The notes beneath the pieces were generated by a model, which was given only the letters and a program-made list of their open reading frames with translations, was not told the DNA's origin and did not search any database. Shown here piece by piece: positions 6,539-12,173 of a DNA stretch of 12,173 bases (positions are counted from its first letter, which is position 1; the number at the start of each line of letters is the position of its first letter). Position numbers and translations under genes: made by a program. Origin of the DNA: Haloferacaceae archaeon PL-Br10_E2g29 (GTDB lineage Archaea; Halobacteriota; Halobacteria; Halobacteriales; Haloferacaceae); NCBI GenBank assembly GCA_001563965.1, contig LKMS01000029.1, forward strand, positions 1 to 12,173. Direction: 5' to 3'.

Positions 6539-6640
6539 ATTTCGAGGTGCGTCAGTGTTCCCCATACGAGAACGCAAAACGGAACTGTTTTGTTCGCCAG
6601 TGGGATACGACAGAATGCGTTCACACGAACGCGACAGCAC

Positions 6641-6715
6641 GCTCTGATGGTGTAGTCCGGCCAATCATATTACCCTCTCACGGTAATGACCGGGGTTCAA
6701 ATCCCCGTCGGAGCA
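6641..6715 (+). tRNA. tRNA-Glu, anticodon CTC
   Basis: It folds fully by eye. The acceptor stem is GCTCTGA (6641-6647) with TCGGAGC (6708-6714, one T-G wobble), discriminator A6715. The D-stem is GTG/CAT (6650-6652/6666-6668), and the anticodon stem TTACC/GGTAA (6670-6674/6682-6686) holds a 7-nt loop with CTC at 6677-6679. A 4-nt variable loop and the T-arm CGGGG-TTCAAAT-CCCCG (6691-6707) complete the fold. There is no intron and no encoded CCA. A TTTT run follows at 6716-6719. CTC reads the GAG codon for glutamate, the abundant acidic residue of haloarchaeal proteins. No clear TATA box was found 25-35 bp upstream. Its 3' end is repeated twice downstream. Confidence 0.95.
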
Positions 6716-6742
6716 TTTTCTGAACGAAGTGAAGAAATGCGA
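6695..6742 (+). repeat. Direct repeat copy 1: tRNA 3' end plus downstream flank
   Basis: This 48-bp segment starts at the last base of the T-stem 5' strand and runs through the tRNA 3' end into a flank reading TTTTCTGAACGAAGTGAAGA and on to GCGA. It is identical to 6874-6921, 179 bp downstream. Its GCATTTTCT (6713-6721) pairs with AGAAATGC (6733-6740) apart from one bulged T. Confidence 0.85.
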
Positions 6743-6783
6743 CAGGGATTTGAAGCAGGGAGCGACCGTATGGGAGCGACTGA

Positions 6784-6807
6784 GGTTCAAATCCCCGTCG
6801 GAGCATT
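6784..6807 (+). repeat. Direct repeat copy 2: tRNA-Glu 3' end (att-like)
   Basis: These 24 bp exactly match 6694-6717, that is the T-loop, T-stem 3' strand, acceptor 3' strand, discriminator and two following T. The T-stem 5' strand is missing, so this copy cannot be a tRNA. Its flank is diverged from copies 1 and 3 but still forms a hairpin, GCATTC/GAATGC (6803-6808/6825-6830). It lies 90 bp from copy 1. Duplicated tRNA 3' ends are the usual mark of integration by tRNA-targeting site-specific recombinases. Confidence 0.8.
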
Positions 6808-6873
6808 CTACGAACACAGCGAGCGAATGCGACTTTGATTTGAGCAGCGAGCAAATCTTCGATTTGCGAGTGA

Positions 6874-6921
6874 GTTCAAATCCCCGTCGGAGCATTTTCT
6901 GAACGAAGTGAAGAAATGCGA
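6874..6921 (+). repeat. Direct repeat copy 3: tRNA 3' end plus flank
   Basis: This is a perfect 48-bp copy of 6695-6742, 89 bp after copy 2. It again carries the tRNA 3' half without the T-stem 5' strand, and the GCATTTTCT/AGAAATGC hairpin (6892-6900/6912-6919). Immediately before it is a perfect GCAAATC-TTC-GATTTGC hairpin (6851-6867). Beyond 6921 similarity fades, apart from TTCTACGAA at 6928-6936, which also occurs at 6807-6815. Confidence 0.85.
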
Positions 6922-6968
6922 TAGCGAGTTCTACGAAGACAAATCCGTCAGTCGTCAGTCGCCACACA

Positions 6969-6976
6969 CCTATACG
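6969..6976 (+). promoter_or_regulatory. TATA box of the SDR gene
   Basis: CCTATACG is centred about 26 bp upstream of the ATG at 6999. Transcription from it would begin at or next to that ATG, giving a leaderless mRNA. The earlier in-frame ATG at 6978 lies only 2 bp after this element and would not be in the transcript. Confidence 0.6.
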
Positions 6977-6998
6977 AATGGGTACCCTACAGAAGACA

Positions 6999-7952
6999 AT
7001 GTCGAACCCGTGGACCCCCGACCAGATGCCGTCGTGTCGCGACAAAACCGTTCTCATTACCGGAGCCAACAGTGGTCTCGGCTTCGAGGCGACCAAAGCC
7101 TTCGCCGCCCGCGGTGCCACTGTCATCATGGCCTGCCGCAGTCTCGACCGAGGTGAGCGTGCGGCCCACGAAATCGCCAGCCAGCTCGACGGCTCGGCCG
7201 GCGGAACGCTCACCGTCAGAGAGTGCGATCTCGCGTCGCTCGACTCGGTTCGCTCCTTTGCCGAGGGCGTTCGAGCGGCCTACGACGAGCTCCACATTCT
7301 GTGTAACAACGCGGGCGTGATGGCGATTCCACGGAGCGAAACCGCCGACGGCTTCGAGATGCAACTCGGCGTCAACCATCTCGGTCACTTCGCACTCACC
7401 GGTCTGCTGCTCGACCGGATTCTCGACACCGACGGCGAGACACGGATCGTCACCCACGCGAGCGCCGCACACTCCGCCGGCGAGATGAATTTCGACGACT
7501 TACAGCGCGAGGAGTCCTACGGTAAATGGGAGGCCTACGGCCAGAGCAAACTGGCGAACCTGTTGTTCGCCTACGAACTCAACCGACTACTTCGGGCGGC
7601 CGGCCACGACACACAAAGCGTCGCCTGTCATCCGGGCTACGCCGACACAAACCTCCAGTTTCGTGGCGCAAAAGAGGCCGACTCACGACTCCAGTACGGC
7701 CTGATGAGACTCGCCAACACCGTGTTTGGTCAGTCGCCGGAGGGAGGGGTGCGGCCGTTGTTGTACGCGGCGACCGCCCCCGACGTCGTCAGCGGGGGGT
7801 ACTACGGTCCGGACGGGTTTTTGAGTATGCGCGGCGCGCCCGAACGCCAGGAGTCCAACGCTGCTTCACACGACCAAGACGACGCTGAGACGCTCTGGGC
7901 AGTTAGCGAGGAGCTCACCGGTGTGCGCTACGAGATGCTCGAAATCGCGTAA
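6999..7952 (+). CDS. Short-chain dehydrogenase/reductase, retinol dehydrogenase-like, NADP(H)-dependent
   Basis: Numbering starts at ATG 6999 (317 residues). The Rossmann fold shows TGANSGLG (21-28), ACRS (45-48, Arg47 favouring NADP(H)), CDLAS (76-80), NNAG (103-106), Asn126 in VNHLGHF, Ser155 and the catalytic Tyr180-x3-Lys184 (YGQSK). HPGYADTNL (211-219) follows, as in the WWOX/RDH11-14/light-independent protochlorophyllide reductase-like SDR group. The substrate cannot be read from sequence. The convergent carotenoid cleavage oxygenase makes a retinoid or apocarotenoid aldehyde/alcohol plausible, as inference only. An in-frame ATG at 6978 would add 7 residues, but it lies almost on the TATA box, so 6999 is preferred. 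The C-terminus carries an acidic stretch, Asp-Gln-Asp-Asp-Ala-Glu (292-297). Confidence 0.92.
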   Translation: MSNPWTPDQMPSCRDKTVLITGANSGLGFEATKAFAARGATVIMACRSLDRGERAAHEIASQLDGSAGGTLTVRECDLASLDSVRSFAEGVRAAYDELHILCNNAGVMAIPRSETADGFEMQLGVNHLGHFALTGLLLDRILDTDGETRIVTHASAAHSAGEMNFDDLQREESYGKWEAYGQSKLANLLFAYELNRLLRAAGHDTQSVACHPGYADTNLQFRGAKEADSRLQYGLMRLANTVFGQSPEGGVRPLLYAATAPDVVSGGYYGPDGFLSMRGAPERQESNAASHDQDDAETLWAVSEELTGVRYEMLEIA

Positions 7953-7967
7953 CTGACGTGGCTTGGT

Positions 7968-8003
7968 TGTTGTCGACGTCGGTTTTTCACACAACAGACG
8001 TCG
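7968..8003 (+). terminator. Hairpin with T-run after the SDR gene
   Basis: TGTTGT (7968-7973) pairs with ACAACA (7991-7996). Overlapping it, CGACGTC (7974-7980) pairs with GACGTCG (7997-8003). A TTTTT run (7983-7987) lies in the loop. The layout resembles the element after the proteasome gene, stem-GG-T-run-stem. It probably ends the SDR transcript in this convergent region. Confidence 0.5.
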
Positions 8004-8040
8004 CTGGTAACGAGCCAGCACAGTCGTGGCGACGGAATCG

Positions 8041-8083
8041 ACTCGGGATGACGGACGCAACTCGGGATGCCAAACGCAACTCG
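8041..8083. repeat. Short 19-bp tandem repeat at the oxygenase 3' end
   Basis: ACTCGGGATGACGGACGCA (8041-8059) is followed directly by ACTCGGGATGCCAAACGCA (8060-8078) and a partial third unit ACTCG (8079-8083) that abuts the stop codon of the oxygenase gene. Three mismatches separate the first two units. It lies in the convergent intergenic gap and has no evident function. Confidence 0.5.
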
Positions 8084-9496
8084 CTACTGCGGAATCGACT
8101 CGAAAAACCGGCCGTGAAAGCCGAACGGCTCAGTGTGCGGCAACACGACCCGCGCCAGAAGCGAGAGCGTTTCGGCATCGAACACGAGCAGGAGGCTTCG
8201 CGCTTGTTCGACATCGATCGCAGTTGCCAACACAACGCCGTCGTCCTCGGCGCTCGCGCCGGGACGCTGGATCGGGATCGGTTCTTCAACATACACCGAC
8301 TGTTCGAACCACTCGAGCGAGGTACCAGCCTCACAGTCGACTTTTGCGAGCCCGTTTGCCCCGTCGCGGTCGGTCGCCTGTCCGTACGCGTAGCGGTGCC
8401 GGCGGCCCGTTTTTTCCGACACGACGCGGGGCAGTTCCATGCCGCCGGCGAACAGTTGGGTGCGGTCGACTCTGTTCGCCGTTGGATCGATTCGGTAGCG
8501 CATGAGTCGGCCCGGCGGGACGGTCGAAAAGCCACCCGCTTCAAGCGCCGACAACGACAGCGAGTCGACGATTTCGCCGTCGGGAAACTCGATGAGGTCA
8601 AGCACGATCTCGTCACCGTCGACGAAGGCGTTGATATGGTGAAAACAGAACGTCGCCTCGAACGTCGGATCGGCGACGAGGTCGCCCGTGTCGCGATCAA
8701 TAACGAGCAGTCGTGTCTGTTGGTCGGGGTTCCAGTCGAGCAGGTCGATTGCGCCCTGTGAGAACGGGTTGAGCGCGCGCCAGACCGAGAGCGTGAGCGG
8801 CGACTCGACGAGGAGGACGTGGTCGGCTGTGACGCTGCAGTCATGGATGTAGGCGGGACCGCGGGCGGGAATCGAGGCGAGGCATTCGCGTTGGCGAGAG
8901 CCGTCCGGAACCCGATACACGTGGTACTGCGGTCGGATCCCGAACTCGGTCGTAAAACCAACCGTCTCGGTTCGGTGCGGGTCGGCAACGAGGTGGGCCG
9001 CCGTCAGCTGTTCGGGAAGGTCGTCATCGAAGCGGAACTCCCCGGTTGTCTCCAGTGTAACGGGATCAAACGCGACCCGTCGGGGGGCTTCGGTGAGTGC
9101 GACGAACGTGTCGTCGAGTTTGGCGACATGGACGTTGGTGTTGTCGGTCGGTTCGGGGAGGCCGAGCGATCGCAGTGAGTCGAGGATGCGTCGCCAGCCA
9201 CGGGTGTCGGTCGCAAACTGGCCGGTGAGGGTTCCCGACTGGGCGTCAGCAAACGCCTCGGTTCGGAGAAATCGGTTCGAGTACCGAACCTCACCTTCAT
9301 CGAACGCGTAGCGGCGAAGCATCGCCAACCCGTCGAACCAGTGGCTAACGCGGCGGCCGCCGACCGCAAACCGGCCGGGACCGTTGCGGATGAGCGTTCC
9401 CGAAAGCCACGACGGAACCGTCCCCTCGACAGGAGGGCGGTGGTCGTTGTACTCGTCGGTCACCGACTGAAAGCCAATTGCGACGGAGGCGGTCAC
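8084..9496 (-). CDS. Carotenoid cleavage oxygenase (RPE65/CCD family)
   Basis: This 470-residue protein belongs to the Fe(II)-dependent carotenoid oxygenases, seven-bladed beta-propellers that cut a polyene double bond to give aldehydes such as retinal or apocarotenals. The N-terminal motif GTLIRNGPGRF (33-43) is typical. All four iron-binding histidines are identifiable: His168 (TAAHL), His218 (YIHDC), His286 (FHHINA, or His287) and His461 (FGFHG). Second-shell Glu candidates are also present, so it should be active. The start is GTG at 9496: a stop lies two codons upstream, and no ATG precedes residue 59 of the conserved domain. A TATA-like element 27 bp upstream predicts a leaderless GTG start. 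Haloarchaea normally make retinal with Brp/Blh, so this may serve another apocarotenoid or a parallel route. It is convergent with an SDR. Confidence 0.93.
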   Translation of the reverse strand: MTASVAIGFQSVTDEYNDHRPPVEGTVPSWLSGTLIRNGPGRFAVGGRRVSHWFDGLAMLRRYAFDEGEVRYSNRFLRTEAFADAQSGTLTGQFATDTRGWRRILDSLRSLGLPEPTDNTNVHVAKLDDTFVALTEAPRRVAFDPVTLETTGEFRFDDDLPEQLTAAHLVADPHRTETVGFTTEFGIRPQYHVYRVPDGSRQRECLASIPARGPAYIHDCSVTADHVLLVESPLTLSVWRALNPFSQGAIDLLDWNPDQQTRLLVIDRDTGDLVADPTFEATFCFHHINAFVDGDEIVLDLIEFPDGEIVDSLSLSALEAGGFSTVPPGRLMRYRIDPTANRVDRTQLFAGGMELPRVVSEKTGRRHRYAYGQATDRDGANGLAKVDCEAGTSLEWFEQSVYVEEPIPIQRPGASAEDDGVVLATAIDVEQARSLLLVFDAETLSLLARVVLPHTEPFGFHGRFFESIPQ

Positions 9497-9518
9497 ACGT
9501 CACCGTTGGAACGGCGTG

Positions 9519-9527
9519 ATAATCAAT
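9519..9527 (-). promoter_or_regulatory. TATA box of the carotenoid oxygenase gene
   Basis: On the minus strand this reads TATTGATTA, centred about 27 bp upstream of the GTG at 9496. The spacing fits a leaderless transcript and supports GTG as the true start. It shares the 108-bp gap with the pirin promoter on the other strand. Confidence 0.5.
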
Positions 9528-9574
9528 ACTCGGTGGCAGATTGCGTAGGGACACGGCGGAACGTGGAGACGAGA

Positions 9575-9582
9575 CATTTAGG
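9575..9582 (+). promoter_or_regulatory. TATA box of the pirin-family gene
   Basis: CATTTAGG is centred about 26 bp upstream of the ATG at 9605, which implies a leaderless mRNA. No Shine-Dalgarno is present. The element excludes the longer in-frame ATG at 9341, which would lie inside the oxygenase coding region. Confidence 0.5.
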
Positions 9583-9604
9583 CGCTGCGCACCTACGGCC
9601 GACC

Positions 9605-10459
9605 ATGGACAACTCGGCAGCCGAGCGGCACCATCAAATTCATCACGCCGGTCAGACGGCGTTTTCGCAGGATCAAGGGTCGTTCCGAACGAATTTCAAT
9701 TTCCCAGGACACGCGGTCGACGGGCATGCCGACCACGGCTATGGCCCGCTCGCGACCGTCGTGGAGTCGTTCATGGATCCCGGCACGCTGATCGGCATGC
9801 ATCAACATACAAACGAGGAGATTATTTCGTGGGTTCCCGCGGGCGTGATGCGTCACGATGACCACGAGGGAAACGAACTCGTCACCGACGGCGACCATCT
9901 CATGGTGATGAACAGCGGCCGTGGCTTCTGGCACGCTGAAGCGACCGCTCGCGACGATCCACCGCTCCGAATGCTCCAGATTTTCGTCCGCCCACACAGC
10001 CTCTCGTTGGAGCCGCACATTCAACACGAACGCATTGCCGACCCAGTTGCCAACGAGTGGCGACACCTGTCTGGCCCCGAAGGCAGCGAGGCACCGTTGT
10101 TCGTCCGCAACGCGGTCGACTGTTTTGACTGCCGGGTCGGCGTCGGGTCGACCGTGTCGCTTCCGGGGCGCGCCGACTGGGACACCTACCTCTACGTGTT
10201 CGAGGGGGCAGTCACGCTCGATGCAGGCGGTCGGGATGACGGAGTCGACCTCGAAGAAACCGAAAGCGCCGTCATCACCGCTCCTGCTGTCGACGACACC
10301 GACAAAAAAGCTGATAGCGAACTCGACAGCGAAACGGGGGAAAGTGGCATCGATACAGACGACGACGTGTTGGTGACGGCAGTCGAACAGGCGACACTCA
10401 TCGCGTTCAGTCTTGACCCACACGCACCGATAACGCGACAGGGAACGATTGGTCGGTAG
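9605..10459 (+). CDS. Pirin-family bicupin with acidic insert
   Basis: This 284-residue protein has the pirin N-terminal cupin with metal ligands His66 and His68 (GMHQHTNEE) and His110/Glu112 (GRGFWHAE). They match the His-His-His-Glu set of pirins and the YhhW quercetinase. Relatives show dioxygenase activity or act as redox-sensing regulators; the actual role cannot be told from sequence. The C-terminal cupin (about 165-284) is interrupted at roughly 209-256 by an Asp/Glu/Ser/Thr-rich, low-complexity insert, absent from ordinary pirins and probably a surface loop. ATG 9605 is chosen because the TATA box sits about 26 bp before it. It is divergent from the carotenoid oxygenase with 108 bp between, so shared control is possible. 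Confidence 0.9.
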   Translation: MDNSAAERHHQIHHAGQTAFSQDQGSFRTNFNFPGHAVDGHADHGYGPLATVVESFMDPGTLIGMHQHTNEEIISWVPAGVMRHDDHEGNELVTDGDHLMVMNSGRGFWHAEATARDDPPLRMLQIFVRPHSLSLEPHIQHERIADPVANEWRHLSGPEGSEAPLFVRNAVDCFDCRVGVGSTVSLPGRADWDTYLYVFEGAVTLDAGGRDDGVDLEETESAVITAPAVDDTDKKADSELDSETGESGIDTDDDVLVTAVEQATLIAFSLDPHAPITRQGTIGR

Positions 10460-10508
10460 GTGATCGCGACCGTTGGTCGGCCGGAGCGCACAACCCCGGA
10501 ACACACCG

Positions 10509-10518
10509 TTTATTTATC
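10509..10518 (+). promoter_or_regulatory. TATA box of proS
   Basis: TTTATTTATC is the clearest promoter element in the window, centred about 26 bp before the ATG at 10539. A leaderless mRNA is expected. It rules out the longer in-frame ATG at 10473, which lies upstream of the element. Confidence 0.7.
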
Positions 10519-10538
10519 CCGGTTGCACAGTTTCGCCA

Positions 10539-12002
10539 ATGAGTAGCGACCAAGATCTCGGCATTACCGAGTCAAAACAGTACAACACGGGCGAGTGGTA
10601 CGCCGAAGTCGTCCAGAAGGCCGGCCTCGCCAACTACGGCCCCGAGGGAATGAGTGGCTTCATCGTCACTCGCCCGCGTGGCTACGCGCTCTGGGAGTCG
10701 ATCCAGGCGAACCTCGATGGGAAGTTCAAATCGACCGGCGTCCAGAACGCCTACTTCCCGATGCTCATCCCCGAGAGCTACCTCGAACGCGAAAAGGACG
10801 TCGTCGAAGGCTTTGATCCCGAAGTCGCGTGGGTGACCCACGGCGGGCATAACGAACTCGAAGAGCGGCTTGCAGTCCGCCCGACCAGCGAATCGATCAT
10901 TGCACCCTACATGGCCCAGTGGGTGCGCAGCCACCGCGACCTCCCGCTGCGTGTCAACCAGTGGTGTTCGGTCGTCCGGTGGGAGGCCACCGACACCAAG
11001 CCGTTTTTCCGAACCAAGGAGTTCCTCTGGCAGGAGGGCCACACAGCCCACGCGAGCCACGACGAGGCGTGGGACGAAACGATGCTGCGGCTCGATCAGT
11101 ACGCCTCGCTCTACGAGGATCTGCTGGCGGTTCCCGTATTGAAGGGACAGAAACCCGATCACGACAAGTTCCCCGGCGCGCACACGACGACGACCGTCGA
11201 GGCGCTGATGCCCGACGGGAAATCCGTTCAGGCCGGGACAAGCCACCATCTCGGAACCTCGTTCGCCGAGGCGTTCGATATCACCTACGCCGACGAGGAC
11301 GAAAACAGACAGCCAGCACACACCACCTCGTGGGGGCTCTCCTGGCGCGCACTCGGCGCACTCATTATGACGCATTCGGACGATCAGGGGCTCGTGTTGC
11401 CGCCGACGGTTGCGCCCGAACAGGTCGTGATCGTTCCGATCTGGCAAGAAGACACGAAAGAAGAGGTACTCGCCTACGCCGAAGACGTCGCCGAAGACCT
11501 CGCAGATGCCGACATCCGGGTCGAACTCGACGACCGCGACGAGCGGAATCCCGGCTTCAAATTCAACGAATGGGAGCTCAAAGGCGTGCCCGTTCGGCTC
11601 GAAATCGGGCCTAACGAGGTCGCAGACGGCGAAGTCACAGTTGTTCACCGGCCGGACGGCGAGTCGACCGTCGAATCGCGAGACGGGATCGCCGAGACGG
11701 TTCGAGAGCAGTTCGATGCGGTGTACGCGAAGTTGTACGCAGCGGCCGAAACGAATCTCGACGAAAACGTTCGCGAGGCCGACTCGCGCGAGGAGATTCT
11801 CGGCACGCTCGGCCGACACGGCGGCTACGTCAAAACGCCATGGTGTGGCGACGAGGCCTGCGAAGAGCCGATCAAGGAACCGCTCTCAGCGGAAATCGTG
11901 TTGTGTCCGTTTGATGAGGACGAAACCGTTGGTGACGACGACCACTGTTCGATTTGTGGCGACCAGGCAACGCAAACTGCGTACTTTGCGAAGAATTACT
12001 GA
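10539..12002 (+). CDS. proS: Prolyl-tRNA synthetase, archaeal/eukaryotic type
   Basis: ProRS ligates proline to tRNA-Pro in the cytosol. The 487-residue protein is of the short archaeal/eukaryotic class without the bacterial editing insert. Visible are GPEGMSGFIVTRPRGYALWE (34-53), RPTSE (114-118, proline-binding), class II motif 2 around VVRWE (145-149) and FRTKEFLWQEGHTAH (157-171), GTSHHLGTSFA (233-243) and motif 3 GLSWRALGALIMTHSD (266-281). The anticodon-binding domain follows (about 292-400). The C-terminal zinc-binding domain has Cys436, Cys441, Cys470 and Cys473, the same 5- and 3-residue spacing as thermophile ProRS, and the protein ends AKNY with the conserved C-terminal Tyr. ATG 10539 is chosen from the family N-terminus and the TATA box at 10509. 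Confidence 0.97.
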   Translation: MSSDQDLGITESKQYNTGEWYAEVVQKAGLANYGPEGMSGFIVTRPRGYALWESIQANLDGKFKSTGVQNAYFPMLIPESYLEREKDVVEGFDPEVAWVTHGGHNELEERLAVRPTSESIIAPYMAQWVRSHRDLPLRVNQWCSVVRWEATDTKPFFRTKEFLWQEGHTAHASHDEAWDETMLRLDQYASLYEDLLAVPVLKGQKPDHDKFPGAHTTTTVEALMPDGKSVQAGTSHHLGTSFAEAFDITYADEDENRQPAHTTSWGLSWRALGALIMTHSDDQGLVLPPTVAPEQVVIVPIWQEDTKEEVLAYAEDVAEDLADADIRVELDDRDERNPGFKFNEWELKGVPVRLEIGPNEVADGEVTVVHRPDGESTVESRDGIAETVREQFDAVYAKLYAAAETNLDENVREADSREEILGTLGRHGGYVKTPWCGDEACEEPIKEPLSAEIVLCPFDEDETVGDDDHCSICGDQATQTAYFAKNY

Positions 12003-12017
12003 CCACGCGTTAGCCTA

Positions 12018-12043
12018 GTTAGCGTTTTCGGAAACACGCTAAT
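12018..12043 (+). terminator. Terminator hairpin after proS
   Basis: TTAGCGTTTT (12019-12028) pairs with AAA and ACGCTAA (12032-12034 and 12036-12042), about 10 bp with one bulged C and the loop CGG. A G-T wobble can extend it at the base. It starts 15 bp after the proS stop and includes a TTTT run, consistent with an archaeal terminator. Confidence 0.6.
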
Positions 12044-12173
12044 CGCGGTGCTCGGTGTCGGTTACAGCCGCTTTTACTGGTTTGCCGCGAGCATACTGTT
12101 ATCTTCAATTACCTAGTACATATGGGTATGAGTTTAAGGAACCCTTATCCCTCTATCAGTAGGCATTTATTTG
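12044..12173. promoter_or_regulatory. AT-rich region at the right edge, likely promoter of an unseen gene
   Basis: From about 12061, and especially after 12100, base composition drops clearly below the rest of the window. It contains TATA-like GTTTAAGG (12132-12139) and a small inverted repeat TAAGG-AAC-CCTTA (12135-12147). No start codon with coding character is visible before the edge. The direction of the next gene is unknown. Confidence 0.3.

Noticed and set aside
6784..6894. Additional tRNA genes at the second and third 3'-end copies
   Set aside because: Only the T-loop onward is present; there is no T-stem 5' strand, anticodon arm, D-arm or 5' acceptor strand upstream.
6695..6921. CRISPR array
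   Set aside because: The spacing is regular, but there are only three copies, the repeat is a tRNA 3' end, and the spacers are related to each other rather than unique; no cas genes are nearby.
6665..7213. Long minus-strand open frame across the tRNA, the repeat array and the SDR start
   Set aside because: It is antisense to tRNA-Glu and the repeats. Its repeated CSDGDLN peptides are only the translation of the tRNA 3'-end copies, and it overlaps the SDR coding region, so it is a spurious ORF.
7987..8988. Long Ser/Arg-rich minus-strand frame overlapping the carotenoid oxygenase
   Set aside because: It is a shifted frame of the oxygenase gene, which has all four iron-binding His; the composition is typical of a shadow frame.

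Overview
The window is chromosomal DNA of a halophilic archaeon (class Halobacteria). The evidence is strongly acidic proteins with Asp/Glu-rich tails and inserts, heavy use of GTC-GAC-type codons, two CetZ tubulin-like proteins, a proteasome alpha subunit, an archaeal-type ProRS ending in Tyr, a thyA-folA operon, and TATA boxes about 26 bp ahead of start codons (leaderless mRNAs). I cannot fix the genus. The moderate GC rules nothing in with certainty.

Layout. (1) 1-1823, minus strand: two tandem cetZ genes; the downstream one runs off the left edge. (2) 1824-2172: a long divergent regulatory region. (3) 2173-5522, plus strand: thyA, folA (2 bp apart), a deoxyribonucleotidase-like HAD phosphatase, and a proteasome alpha subunit. 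The first three form a thymidylate/folate/dNMP group. From memory, a thyA-hdrB-...-proteasome alpha neighbourhood also exists in Haloferax volcanii. (4) 5608-6486: a MOSC-domain protein. (5) 6487-6998: a structured non-coding stretch with tRNA-Glu(CTC). It is followed by two further copies of the tRNA 3' end at 90 and 89 bp spacing, each with a hairpin-forming spacer; this is the most unusual structure in the window. (6) 6999-9496: an SDR of the retinol-dehydrogenase-like group, convergent with a complete four-His carotenoid cleavage oxygenase. (7) 9605-10459: a pirin-family protein, divergent from the oxygenase. (8) 10539-12002: prolyl-tRNA synthetase with a clear leaderless promoter and a hairpin terminator. 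(9) 12044-12173: an AT-rich tail, probably the promoter region of the next gene.

Most genes are housekeeping or common haloarchaeal genes. CetZ proteins act in cell shape and motility, ThyA and FolA make dTMP and regenerate tetrahydrofolate, the proteasome degrades proteins, and ProRS charges tRNA-Pro. The accessory signals are the tRNA 3'-end array, a degenerate 20-bp tandem repeat upstream of the HAD gene, a low-complexity N-terminal extension on FolA, an acidic insert in the pirin, a divergent CetZ with an altered phosphate loop, and a possible apocarotenoid/retinoid gene pair. I found no CRISPR array, transposase, integrase or clear defence gene.
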